A stretch of 49,429 nucleotides of DNA from an uncultured Bacteroidaceae bacterium (lineage in GTDB: Bacteria; Bacteroidota; Bacteroidia; Bacteroidales; Bacteroidaceae), in contig CAJORF010000124.1 of NCBI GenBank assembly GCA_905236985.1, positions 1 through 49,429 of the forward strand, in the 5' to 3' direction. The notes under the pieces were generated by a model that did not search any database, was not told the DNA's origin, and was given only the letters and a program-made list of their open reading frames with translations. Within the stretch, counting starts at the first letter, position 1. Every line of letters starts with the position of its first letter. Shown here piece by piece: positions 18,384 to 26,524 of the stretch. A program made the position numbers and the translations under genes.

Positions 18384-18954
18384 GAGCGGAACGAACGCGG
18401 CTCAGCGTCTCAGGTGTCATCTGCAAGAAGGATGCCACGTGTACCATAGGCGCTCGCAGGATAATCTCGGGCTTGCTCTTCAGCAGACGCAGATAACGTT
18501 CAGTAGCATTTTCAAATCGCTGACTGTCAGCGTGCTCCTGCGATGAGATGAGTGCATGTTCCAAGATTCGGCGATAGAGTTGCGCCATCTCCTTGTCGTT
18601 CTCTACAAGTGCGAGCAAGGCATCATGGGGTATTCCGAAGAGCCACGAGTTCTCCAGTGCTTCCACCATGAGTCGCGAGGGATTCTGCTTGAGGAAGCTC
18701 TCAATGCAGATGACGATGCGCCCCTCATAGGAGAAGTGTTCGGTGACATCGCGACCGCCCTTGTAATAGAACTGTCGCACCATGCCTTTCTCCACGTAAT
18801 ACATGAAAGAGCAGATGTCGCCTTCCTGTAGGAGTTTTTCTCCTTTAGCCACCTTGAAAGGCATCAAGATATTGGACAAGGTGGTGATACCTTGCGTGGA
18901 AAGTGTGCAATAGCGGCGTGCTATTTCTCGAGCGATGTCTCTTCGTTTGTCCAT
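18373..18954 (-). CDS. Crp/Fnr-family transcription regulator
   Basis: A 193-aa protein with an N-terminal cyclic-nucleotide-binding-like beta-roll (KVAKGEKLLQEGDICSFMYYVEKGMVRQFYY) and a C-terminal helix-turn-helix (MVHVASFLQMTPETLSRVRS). It lacks the Cys cluster of oxygen-sensing Fnr. The gene starts 4 bases after the lepA stop and overlaps the methyltransferase gene by 11 bases, so it is inside one transcript. Bacteroidetes carry many paralogues of this type, and the effector is unknown. Confidence 0.88.
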   Translation of the reverse strand: MDKRRDIAREIARRYCTLSTQGITTLSNILMPFKVAKGEKLLQEGDICSFMYYVEKGMVRQFYYKGGRDVTEHFSYEGRIVICIESFLKQNPSRLMVEALENSWLFGIPHDALLALVENDKEMAQLYRRILEHALISSQEHADSQRFENATERYLRLLKSKPEIILRAPMVHVASFLQMTPETLSRVRSAHVD

Positions 18955-18958
18955 AGTT

Positions 18959-20743
18959 TTAATCCAATTTAAGTACAGCCAGGAACGCTTTCTGCGGCAC
19001 CTGCACGTTGCCGATCTGCTTCATTCTCTTCTTTCCCCTCTTCTGCTTCTCCAACAGCTTTCGCTTGCGACTGACATCGCCGCCGTAGCATTTGGCAGTC
19101 ACGTCCTTACGTACTTGTTTAACGGTTTCACGAGCAATAATCTTAGCACCGATGGCAGCCTGAATGGCAATATCAAACTGCTGGCGCGGGAGTAATTCTT
19201 TCAGCTTCTCACACATCCGACGTCCGAAGTCAACGGAGTTGTCAACATGCGTCAGCGTGGAAAGGGCATCGACAGGTTCGCCATTGAGCAGGATGTCGAG
19301 CTTCACGAGCTTCGAGGGACGGAAGCCCGCCTGATGATAGTCGAAGGAAGCATAGCCCTTGGAGATGCTCTTCAGTTTGTCATAGAAGTCAATGACGATC
19401 TCCCCCAGGGGCATCGCAAACTGTATCTCCACACGGTTGCCACTGATGAAGTCTTGCTTGATCAGCTCGCCGCGCTTGCCAAGACACAGCGTCATGATGG
19501 GCCCGATGAAGTTGGCGGTAGTGATGACCGATGAGTGGATATAGGGCTCCTCAATATGGTCGATGAGCGTGGGATCTGGCATTCCAGCAGGATTGTGCAC
19601 CTCCTTGACCTCACCCTGCTTGTCATAGACAAGATAGGATACATTAGGCACCGTCGTGATGACATCCATATTGAACTCACGGTCGAGACGTTCCTGAACA
19701 ATCTCCATGTGCAGCAGTCCGAGGAAACCGCAACGGAAACCGAAGCCCAGAGCTACCGATGACTCGGGCTGGAAAGTCAGCGAGGCATCGTTCAACTGCA
19801 GCTTTTCCAGCGAGGCGCGCAGGTTTTCATAATCTTCCGTCTCTATGGGATAGACACCAGCAAACACCATAGGCTTCACTTCCTCGAATCCTGCGATGGC
19901 CTGGACCTTGCCCAGCGACTGCACGTGCGTAATGGTATCACCGACCTTGACTTCCGTCGCCGTCTTGATGCCACTGACAATATAGCCTACATCGCCACAA
20001 TGCAGTTCCTGACGCGGCACCATATCCATCTTCAGCACACCGATCTCGTCGGCATTATATTCTTTTCCTGTGTTGATGAAGACTACGTTATCTCCCTTCT
20101 TGATGCTACCGTTGACGATCTTGAAGTAGGCGATAATACCACGGAACGAGTTGAATACGGAGTCGAAGATGAGTGCCTGCAGCGGAGCATCCTCGTCGCC
20201 ATTGGGACAGGGAATGCGATCCACTACGGCATCGAGAATCTCATCAACGCCCTGCCCCGTCTTGCCGCTGGCTCGGATGATCTCCTCGCGCTTGCAGCCG
20301 AGCAGGTCAATGATCTCGTCCTCGACTTCCTCAGGCATAGCATTAGGCATATCACACTTGTTCACGACGGGGATGATCTCCAGGTCGTGATCGATAGCCA
20401 TATAGAGGTTGGAAATGGTCTGTGCCTGCACACCCTGAGTGGCATCGACAACGAGCAATGCGCCCTCACATGCAGCGATGCTACGGCTCACCTCATAGCT
20501 GAAATCAACGTGTCCAGGGGTGTCAATCAGATTGAGTATGTACTTCTGCCCATCGCGTTCGTACTCCATCTGGATAGCGTGACTCTTGATGGTGATACCG
20601 CGCTCCCGCTCCAGATCCATGTCATCGAGCATCTGCCCTTCAGTAACCTGAATGGTGTTCGTCCGTTCAAGCAACCTGTCGGCCAAGGTGCTCTTGCCAT
20701 GATCGATGTGAGCGATGATGCAGAAGTTCCTTATTTGTTTCAT
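18959..20743 (-). CDS. lepA: Translation elongation factor 4 (LepA GTPase)
   Basis: Ribosome-binding GTPase acting on stalled or pre-translocation ribosomes. The 594-aa protein shows G1 [16 protein letters not shown], the switch segment [12 protein letters not shown]3 DTPGHVDF, G4 NKCD, and the LepA-specific C-terminal region ending [25 protein letters not shown]. It is the first gene of lepA - crp-like - trmH-like - tamL. The promoter box ends 5 bases before the ATG, so the mRNA may be leaderless. Confidence 0.97.
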   Translation of the reverse strand: MKQIRNFCIIAHIDHGKSTLADRLLERTNTIQVTEGQMLDDMDLERERGITIKSHAIQMEYERDGQKYILNLIDTPGHVDFSYEVSRSIAACEGALLVVDATQGVQAQTISNLYMAIDHDLEIIPVVNKCDMPNAMPEEVEDEIIDLLGCKREEIIRASGKTGQGVDEILDAVVDRIPCPNGDEDAPLQALIFDSVFNSFRGIIAYFKIVNGSIKKGDNVVFINTGKEYNADEIGVLKMDMVPRQELHCGDVGYIVSGIKTATEVKVGDTITHVQSLGKVQAIAGFEEVKPMVFAGVYPIETEDYENLRASLEKLQLNDASLTFQPESSVALGFGFRCGFLGLLHMEIVQERLDREFNMDVITTVPNVSYLVYDKQGEVKEVHNPAGMPDPTLIDHIEEPYIHSSVITTANFIGPIMTLCLGKRGELIKQDFISGNRVEIQFAMPLGEIVIDFYDKLKSISKGYASFDYHQAGFRPSKLVKLDILLNGEPVDALSTLTHVDNSVDFGRRMCEKLKELLPRQQFDIAIQAAIGAKIIARETVKQVRKDVTAKCYGGDVSRKRKLLEKQKRGKKRMKQIGNVQVPQKAFLAVLKLD

Positions 20744-20748
20744 GGGCG

Positions 20749-20778
20749 CAAAGTTACAAATAAAATGCGGTTTACCAA
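20749..20778 (-). promoter_or_regulatory. Promoter of the lepA operon
   Basis: TAACTTTG (20749-20756) preceded at 19 bases by TTG (20776-20778; TTTTGG in context). Only GCGCC separates the box from the lepA ATG. Confidence 0.75.
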
Positions 20779-20837
20779 AATCGAAAGCCTCCTTTTTTCG
20801 TCCAAACGTTCAGAAATATTTTCTAAAACACAAAAAT

Positions 20838-20866
20838 CCCCCGTAAAGAGCCTTGCTCTTACAGGG
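20838..20866 (-). terminator. Terminator of the winged-helix gene
   Basis: On the minus strand CCCCTGTAAGAGC pairs with GCTCTTTACGGGG (one bulge), followed by ATTTTTGTGTTTT. It lies 30 bases beyond the stop at 20896. Confidence 0.75.
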
Positions 20867-20895
20867 GAATCAGACAGTTTTGTCGTTAATTCGAT

Positions 20896-21096
20896 TTACT
20901 TGAGGCTGAAGATGGGATCCTTCTCGTCGCCTTCGACGTTGAGCTTGTCCTCGCGGAGCAACCAACCGAGACCGAGGTAGAGATCCTTCTCACTCTTAGC
21001 CTTGGCGGCCTTCTTCAGATCCTTGGCATTGAGTGCGCCATTCTCGTTCAGTGCCATCCAAACAGCACCTGCGATTTCACCTGCTTTTGCAAACAT
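20896..21096 (-). CDS. Winged-helix mini-protein (DUF2582-like)
   Basis: A 66-aa cytosolic protein: MFAKAGEIAGAVWMAL, then LNAKDLKKAAKAKSEKDLYLGLGWLLRED. It consists of three helices followed by a short hairpin, as in the small winged-helix proteins common in Bacteroidetes, which I know as DUF2582. The length is normal for that family. It may bind DNA, but no target is evident. The leader is about 100 bases and contains a small palindrome (CGACA...TGTCG, 21127-21142). It has its own promoter and terminator. Confidence 0.75.
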   Translation of the reverse strand: MFAKAGEIAGAVWMALNENGALNAKDLKKAAKAKSEKDLYLGLGWLLREDKLNVEGDEKDPIFSLK

Positions 21097-21200
21097 AATC
21101 TTTTTTACCTTAAGAGTTAATTAAATTCGACACTTATATGTCGCGTTGTTATTTTAATGCTGGGAATGTCAAAGCATCCCCCCTCTTGCGAAATGCGGTG

Positions 21201-21231
21201 CAAAGGTAGTGTTTTTTCTGATAACATGCAA
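21201..21231 (-). promoter_or_regulatory. Promoter of the winged-helix gene
   Basis: TACCTTTG (21201-21208) with TTG (21229-21231) 20 bases upstream. It lies about 105 bases before the ATG. Confidence 0.7.
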
Positions 21232-21318
21232 CTTTTTTGATAAAAAAGAATGTTTTGCAGCATATTTTTGAGCTATTTAGCACAAGAATTGGTACGGGCA
21301 TCAACATTAGCATAAAAA

Positions 21319-21348
21319 AATGAGCCTCATCTGACGATGAAACTCATT
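21319..21348 (-). terminator. Terminator of the tRNA-Lys pair
   Basis: On the minus strand AATGAG and CATC pair with GATG and CTCATT, followed by seven Ts. It lies directly after the second tRNA-Lys. Confidence 0.75.
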
Positions 21349-21351
21349 CTG

Positions 21352-21424
21352 TACGCCCTCAGGGGCTCGAACCCTGGACCCATTGATTAAGAGTCAATTG
21401 CTCTACCAACTGAGCTAAGGACGC
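21352..21424 (-). tRNA. tRNA-Lys (anticodon CUU), second copy in transcript order
   Basis: Acceptor GCGTCCT/AGGGCGT, D arm AGTTGGTAGAG, anticodon stem ATTGA/TCAAT with loop CTCTTAA (anticodon CTT, reads AAG), T arm GGTTCGAGCCC. The discriminator is A and CCA is not encoded. It is identical over its whole length to the copy at 21457-21529. Confidence 0.95.
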
Positions 21425-21456
21425 ATGGAGGCGTGTGCCTCATTGTTTAGCTGTTG

Positions 21457-21529
21457 TACGCCCTCAGGGGCTCGAACCCTGGACCCATTGATTAAGAGTC
21501 AATTGCTCTACCAACTGAGCTAAGGACGC
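21457..21529 (-). tRNA. tRNA-Lys (anticodon CUU), first copy in transcript order
   Basis: Same sequence as the copy at 21352-21424, 32 bases apart, and probably transcribed together from the promoter at 21588-21618. Confidence 0.95.
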
Positions 21530-21587
21530 AACTTGCTTTTATCACCATCTGACGGTGTTGGCAACCGTCTTTCTGGTTTTGCGGGTG

Positions 21588-21618
21588 CAAAGGTAGCTAT
21601 TTTCTTTGAAACAGCCAA
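21588..21618 (-). promoter_or_regulatory. Promoter of the tRNA-Lys pair
   Basis: TACCTTTG (21588-21595) with TTG (21616-21618) 20 bases upstream on the minus strand. Confidence 0.75.
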
Positions 21619-21638
21619 ACTTTTTCGCCTTATTTTTT

Positions 21639-22829
21639 CTATTTTATGATTTCAAGTTCCTTGAAGACACGTGTCAGAGCCTCTACAGCCTCATCAACCT
21701 GCTCCTTGGTGTGTGTAGCCATCAGTGCAACGCGCACAAGAGTATCCTGCGGAGCACAAGCGGGTGGAATGACGGGATTAATGAACACGCCAGCATCAAA
21801 GGCGAGCTTCGTCACGGCAAAGGTTTTATCAACATCGCGCACGTAAAGCGGGATGATCGGGCTCTCAGTGTCACCAATCTCAAAGCCGGCATCGCGGAAG
21901 CGCTTGAGGGCATAGTTCGTGACATCCCAGAGCTTTTGGATGCGCTCGGGCTCACGCTGAAGAATGTGCAATGCCTCACGGGCAGCGGCTGTAGCAGCGG
22001 GCGTACATGAAGCAGAGAAAATATAGGTACGCGTGTGATGACGGAGATAATTGATGATACTGCTGTCAGCGGCAATGAAACCACCGATAGAGGCCAAGCT
22101 CTTGGAGAACGTACCCATGATGAGATCCACGTCGGCGGTCAAGCCGAAATGGTCGCATACACCACGTCCGTCGCGTCCGAAGACACCCAGACCGTGTGCC
22201 TCATCAACCATGACAGCCACATTGGGATATTTCTTCTTCAGGGCAACAATCTCTGGCAGCTTGCAAAGATCGCCCTCCATGGAGAATACGCCATCGACCA
22301 CGATGAGCTTCACGACATCCTCGGGGCTTTTCTGGAGAAGCTTCTCCAGTTCGTCCATATCGTTGTGCTTGTACTTCAGGCAACGCGAGAAACTGCTGCG
22401 CACGCCATCAACAATGCTGGCATGGTCGCGATCGTCGCAGATGATGATGTCATGACGGTCGGTGAGCACACCCAGCACACCGCTGTTCACGGTGAAACCC
22501 GTGGCAAAGCACATCGCTTCTTCCTTGCCCACGAATTCAGCCAGCTCCTTCTCCAACTGTACATGCAAATCGAGCGTTCCGTTGAGGAAACGCGAGCCGG
22601 CACACCCGCTGCCATACTGTTTCATCGCCTTGATACCAGCCTCTATGACACGATCGTCACCTGTCAGACCGGTATAGGCATTTGAGCCAAACATGAGCAC
22701 ACGGTGGCCTTCCATGATGACCTCAGTACCCTGTTTGCCCTCAATTTCACGGAAATACGGATATATTCCCAATGCTTTATATTTCTGCGGACGGTCGTAC
22801 TTGGCCAATCTTTCTTGTAAGAGTCCCAT
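21639..22829 (-). CDS. spt: Serine palmitoyltransferase (alpha-oxoamine synthase)
   Basis: PLP enzyme condensing serine with a fatty acyl-CoA, the first step of sphingolipid synthesis. The 396-aa protein is very like the Bacteroides enzyme as I remember it (MGLLQERLAKYD, YPYFREIEGKQGTEV, FGSNAYTGLTGD, YGSGCAGSRFLNGTLDLHVQLE). The PLP Lys is in GTFSKSLASIGGF, and DEAHGLGVFG carries the cofactor-contacting Asp and His. The close relative glycine C-acetyltransferase (kbl) is the main alternative; the N-terminal wording favours Spt. It is divergent from a lipid kinase gene. Confidence 0.88.
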   Translation of the reverse strand: MGLLQERLAKYDRPQKYKALGIYPYFREIEGKQGTEVIMEGHRVLMFGSNAYTGLTGDDRVIEAGIKAMKQYGSGCAGSRFLNGTLDLHVQLEKELAEFVGKEEAMCFATGFTVNSGVLGVLTDRHDIIICDDRDHASIVDGVRSSFSRCLKYKHNDMDELEKLLQKSPEDVVKLIVVDGVFSMEGDLCKLPEIVALKKKYPNVAVMVDEAHGLGVFGRDGRGVCDHFGLTADVDLIMGTFSKSLASIGGFIAADSSIINYLRHHTRTYIFSASCTPAATAAAREALHILQREPERIQKLWDVTNYALKRFRDAGFEIGDTESPIIPLYVRDVDKTFAVTKLAFDAGVFINPVIPPACAPQDTLVRVALMATHTKEQVDEAVEALTRVFKELEIIK

Positions 22830-22862
22830 ATATTAAATAGGTATATACTTTTAAAACGGCTG

Positions 22863-22870
22863 CAAAGGTA
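22863..22870 (-). promoter_or_regulatory. Promoter of spt
   Basis: TACCTTTG on the minus strand, 33 bases before the ATG. No clear -33 element is seen. Confidence 0.6.
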
Positions 22871-22965
22871 CATAAAAAATCCTTAAATTACGCACTTTTT
22901 GGGTGAAAATGTGCATAAAAGCATATTTTTCATTCTCAAAGCAACTTATCTACGGGAATTTTGCG

Positions 22966-22973
22966 TACTTTTG
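22966..22973 (+). promoter_or_regulatory. Promoter of the lipid kinase gene
   Basis: TACTTTTG, 22 bases before the ATG at 22996. No clear -33 element is seen. Confidence 0.6.
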
Positions 22974-22995
22974 TGCGATAATTGACTAATTCCAT

Positions 22996-24018
22996 ATGAG
23001 CAAGAAACGACTATTGTTTATCGCTAACCCCATTTCGGGTACACGTGACAAGAAACCGATCATCGAATCATTGCCCATGTTCCTGGATGCAGAGCAATTC
23101 GAATGGGAGGTGAGATGGACTAACCATAAGGGGCATGCTGCCGAGCTGGCACATCAAGCCTCGGAGGAGGCCGTCGATGTATGCGTAGCCATTGGGGGCG
23201 ACGGCACAGTCAATGAGGTGGCACGCTCACTGCGTCACTCCGAGACCGCGCTGGCCATCATCCCCATGGGCAGCGGCAACGGCCTCGCACGTCACCTGCA
23301 AATACCCATGGATCCTGACGGTGCGCTACAGGTGCTCGCACGCTGCGACATCAAAGCCCTCGACTACGGCCTCATCAACGATATTCCCTTCTTTTGCACC
23401 TGCGGCATGGGCTTCGACGCTTTCATCAGCGAAAAGTTTGCCTCGGCTGGCAAACGAGGACTCGGCACATACGTCGAGAACACGCTCAAAGACGGTTTGT
23501 CCTACAAGCCAGAGACTTACGAGATTGAGATAGACGGCCAGACCGAGCACTACCGTGCCTTCCTCATCGCCTGCGGCAACGCCTCACAGTACGGCAACAA
23601 TTTCTATATTGCACCCCAGGCATCGATGAGCGACGGCCTTCTCGATGTGACCATCATCGAGACGATGAATATGCTGAAGGCACCTCAGATTGTCATGCAG
23701 ATGATCAACAAGACGCTCGACAACAATCCCAACGTCCGCACCTTCAAGTGCCATTCGCTACACGTCCACCGCGAACAGCCGGGGGTCATCCACTACGACG
23801 GCGAGCCCGGCGAGACCGGCACCGATATCGATATCCGCCTGGTGCCGCATGGTCTGCGTGTCGTGGTCAACGAAGCTGCTGACAAGACCACTGCGCCCAT
23901 CATCAAAGACATACAAGACATCTATGATCAGGTGACAGGAGACATCAAAGCGCAGCAACGCAAACTTCTTGCCATCAACAAACAGCTCCTCGACCGCATC
24001 CTCCAACGGAATAAGTAG
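22996..24018 (+). CDS. Diacylglycerol/sphingoid-type lipid kinase (YegS/DagK family)
   Basis: A 340-aa cytosolic or membrane-associated kinase that phosphorylates a lipid hydroxyl. The nucleotide-binding motif is AIGGDGTVNEVARSL, followed by PMGSGNGLARHL and CGMGFDAFISEKFA; these define the DagK catalytic domain. The divergent serine palmitoyltransferase next door makes a dihydrosphingosine or ceramide substrate attractive, but that is inference. A C-terminal extension of about 40 residues is predicted helical and basic. Confidence 0.85.
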   Translation: MSKKRLLFIANPISGTRDKKPIIESLPMFLDAEQFEWEVRWTNHKGHAAELAHQASEEAVDVCVAIGGDGTVNEVARSLRHSETALAIIPMGSGNGLARHLQIPMDPDGALQVLARCDIKALDYGLINDIPFFCTCGMGFDAFISEKFASAGKRGLGTYVENTLKDGLSYKPETYEIEIDGQTEHYRAFLIACGNASQYGNNFYIAPQASMSDGLLDVTIIETMNMLKAPQIVMQMINKTLDNNPNVRTFKCHSLHVHREQPGVIHYDGEPGETGTDIDIRLVPHGLRVVVNEAADKTTAPIIKDIQDIYDQVTGDIKAQQRKLLAINKQLLDRILQRNK

Positions 24019-24111
24019 ATGACGAGAAGCTGATACATCATCTATTATACATTATACACTATCAATCATACATTATCACCATCCCTCTTCCTGCCCACGA
24101 CGCGCAAGGAA

Positions 24112-26019
24112 ATGGAACTGCGCGGCTGGGATCAAGCTGATGTCATCCTCCTCAGCGCAGATGCCTACGTCGATCATCCGTCCTTCGGGGCTGCGGTCAT
24201 CGGTCGATTATTAGAGGCAGAGGGGTTGCGCGTGGCCATCATCCCTCAGCCCGACTGGCATGGCGACCTGCGCGACTTTCGCCGCTTGGGCCGACCGCGA
24301 CTTTGGTTCGGCGTGGCTCCCGGGTGCATGGATTCAATGGTGAATAAATATACTGCTGCACGTCGCCTGCGATCAGAGGATGCCTATTCGCCCGACGGTC
24401 GCCACGGCCTGCGCCCCGAATACCCCACGATTGTCTATACGCAGGCCGTCAAGCGATTATTCCCCGACGTGCCCGTGGTGTTGGGCGGCATTGAGGCTTC
24501 ACTGCGCCGTCTCACTCACTACGACTACTGGCAAGATCGGCTGCGCCCGAGCATCCTCCTCGACAGCGGAGCTGACGCTATCCTCTATGGAATGGGTGAG
24601 TTGCCTACTTTGGAACTCACCCATCGCGCCCTCGAACTCATCGAGAGCTACCATCCCGACTTGGCCTACGACGATGAAGGAAACGCCATGCTCACCGCCA
24701 AGGCCATCCGCGAAGCACTTGAGACCTTGCCCCAGTCTGTGGTTTGCTACGACAACAAGGCTTCCATTCCAGGCGGCATCACCGCCGATGACATCGTTCT
24801 CCACAGCTACGAGGAGAGCCTGCGCGAGCCACGCTTCCATGCCGAGAACTTCCATCACATTGAGGAGCAGAGCAATAGCAGTGATGCCCGACGCCTGATT
24901 CAGCAGACTGGAAAGCAATGGGTTGTGGTCAATGTCCCCTACCCTCCCCTGACTACCGAGCAGCTCGACCACTCCTTCGACCTTCCCTACACCCGCCTCC
25001 CCCATCCTCGCTATGACGGCAAACGCATACCCGCCTACGACATGATCCGTTTCTCGGTCTGCCTGCATCGCGGTTGCTTCGGCGGCTGTGCCTTCTGCAC
25101 CATCTCCGCCCATCAGGGCAAGGCCATCATGAACCGCTCGAAGGAAAGCGTTCTGCGCGAGGTGGAAGCCATCGCCCAATTGCCCGATTTCCGCGGCAAC
25201 CTCTCCGACCTCGGCGGGCCTTCGGCAAATATGTACGGCATGAGAGGTAAGAACAAGAAAGCGTGCGACCATTGCCATCGCCCGTCGTGCATACATCCGC
25301 AGATCTGTCCGAACCTCAACGGCGACCATCGTCCCCTGCTCGACATCTACCATGCCGTGGATGCCCTACCCTACATCAAGAAGAGCTTCATCGGCAGCGG
25401 CGTGCGCTACGACCTGCTGCTGCACGACTGGAAGGACGAAGCACTCAACCGCGCAGCCGCCGACTACACGCGCGAGCTCATCACGCGCCATGTCAGCGGA
25501 CGCTTGAAAGTGGCTCCAGAGCACACCTCCGACCGCGTGCTGAAGCTGATGCGCAAACCCTCGTTCCGTCTGTTCTACGACTTCAAACGGCGCTTTGACC
25601 AAATCAACCGCGAGTGCAGCCTGCGCCAGCAGATCATTCCATATTTCATCAGCTCGCACCCAGGCTGCCACGCTGAGGACATGGCGGAACTGGCTATCAC
25701 TACGAAACAGTTAGACTTCCATCTCGAACAAGTGCAGGACTTCACACCGACCCCCATGACCACTGCCACGACGATGTGGGCAACAGGTTACGACCCTGAC
25801 ACGCTGGAGCCCGTCTTCGTTGCTCGCACGCCCGCCGAAAAACAGGCGCAGCGGATGTTCTTCTTCTGGTACCAGCCCGAACAACGACAACACATAGAGG
25901 CCGAGCTACGCCGCTTGGGACGCACGGATTTACTCATTCAGCTTTTCGGAATTAAACCAAACCCCTCCTCATCTGTCAAAAGCAAGAAAACAAATTATAA
26001 ACGCAAAAAGAAACGTTGA
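24112..26019 (+). CDS. YgiQ-family radical SAM protein
   Basis: Radical S-adenosylmethionine protein of unknown reaction. The cluster motif CX3CX2C is seen in CLHRGCFGGCAFC. Flanking family motifs are GDAYVDHPSFG-like ADAYVDHPSFGAAVIGR, GGIEASLRRLTHYDYW, and HVSGRLKVAPEHTSD. A basic tail (KRKKKR) closes the 635-aa frame. ATG 24112 is the first ATG, but the codons just before it, in frame, still encode the family's usual N-terminal FLPTTRKE (24088-24111), and no ATG, GTG or TTG follows the stop at 24031. The true start is therefore unclear. The next gene begins 2 bases after its stop. Confidence 0.9.
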   Translation: MELRGWDQADVILLSADAYVDHPSFGAAVIGRLLEAEGLRVAIIPQPDWHGDLRDFRRLGRPRLWFGVAPGCMDSMVNKYTAARRLRSEDAYSPDGRHGLRPEYPTIVYTQAVKRLFPDVPVVLGGIEASLRRLTHYDYWQDRLRPSILLDSGADAILYGMGELPTLELTHRALELIESYHPDLAYDDEGNAMLTAKAIREALETLPQSVVCYDNKASIPGGITADDIVLHSYEESLREPRFHAENFHHIEEQSNSSDARRLIQQTGKQWVVVNVPYPPLTTEQLDHSFDLPYTRLPHPRYDGKRIPAYDMIRFSVCLHRGCFGGCAFCTISAHQGKAIMNRSKESVLREVEAIAQLPDFRGNLSDLGGPSANMYGMRGKNKKACDHCHRPSCIHPQICPNLNGDHRPLLDIYHAVDALPYIKKSFIGSGVRYDLLLHDWKDEALNRAAADYTRELITRHVSGRLKVAPEHTSDRVLKLMRKPSFRLFYDFKRRFDQINRECSLRQQIIPYFISSHPGCHAEDMAELAITTKQLDFHLEQVQDFTPTPMTTATTMWATGYDPDTLEPVFVARTPAEKQAQRMFFFWYQPEQRQHIEAELRRLGRTDLLIQLFGIKPNPSSSVKSKKTNYKRKKKR

Positions 26020-26021
26020 TC

Positions 26022-26444
26022 ATGAAAAGACTTCCCATCTTAGCCGCCTTGTTGGCTCTTTGCCTCCTCGGCACCACAACAGTCTTCGCCCAGTCCAAGC
26101 TGGAGAAACGCTATGAGTACACACTCAAGAACCTGCGCCTCGACAAGGCCACCGAAGCCAAGTTCGCCCCCGTACTGCGGGCTTACCTGACCGAGAAGAA
26201 AGAGGCGGGTGACATCTACGATGATGTCAAGAAGAAATACAAGGCAGCGGAGAAGGCTGGCACCCTCACCGACGCACAGGCTACCCAGCTCCTCAACGCC
26301 AAGATGGAGAGCGATGAGAAGGAACTGGAAGTGAAGAAGAAATACCTTCCTGAGTTCAAGAAAGTGCTGAAGCCCAAGAAAGTCTATTATGCTTTCGATC
26401 TGGCCAATGACAAGATGTCAAAGATCGAAGGCAAAGACGAATAA
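26022..26444 (+). CDS. Small periplasmic helical protein, Spy/CpxP-like in character
   Basis: A 140-aa product with a signal peptide (MKRLPILAALLALCLLGTTTVFAQ) and a mature part that is nearly all charged amphipathic helix (KYKAAEKAGTLTDAQATQLL, SDEKELEVKKKYLPEFKKVL). The TLTDAQATQLL stretch recalls the LTxxQ motif of Spy/CpxP chaperones, but similarity is slight. ATG 26022 is used rather than an in-frame TTG that overlaps the ygiQ stop. It is probably co-transcribed with ygiQ and followed by a strong hairpin. Confidence 0.7.
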   Translation: MKRLPILAALLALCLLGTTTVFAQSKLEKRYEYTLKNLRLDKATEAKFAPVLRAYLTEKKEAGDIYDDVKKKYKAAEKAGTLTDAQATQLLNAKMESDEKELEVKKKYLPEFKKVLKPKKVYYAFDLANDKMSKIEGKDE

Positions 26445-26467
26445 GACAGACAACGTAGCATGATAAA

Positions 26468-26505
26468 CACACGCGCGTGAGAGTTCATTCCCTCACGCGC
26501 GTGTG
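26468..26505. terminator. Bidirectional terminator hairpin
   Basis: Perfect 14-bp stem CACACGCGCGTGAG/CTCACGCGCGTGTG with a 10-base loop, placed between convergent genes ending at 26444 and 26525. There is no long U-tract on either side, so it may work mainly as a stable barrier. Confidence 0.7.
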
Positions 26506-26524
26506 CGTAAATAGATAAGGTGTA

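Noticed and set aside
21352..21529. tRNA-associated integration site of a mobile element
   Set aside because: The two tRNA-Lys copies are full length and 32 bases apart with no integrase or foreign genes between or beside them; simple gene duplication explains it.
26468..26505. Recombination or dif-like site
   Set aside because: A perfect G+C-rich palindrome between convergent stops is explained by transcription termination, and it lacks the XerCD-site arrangement.
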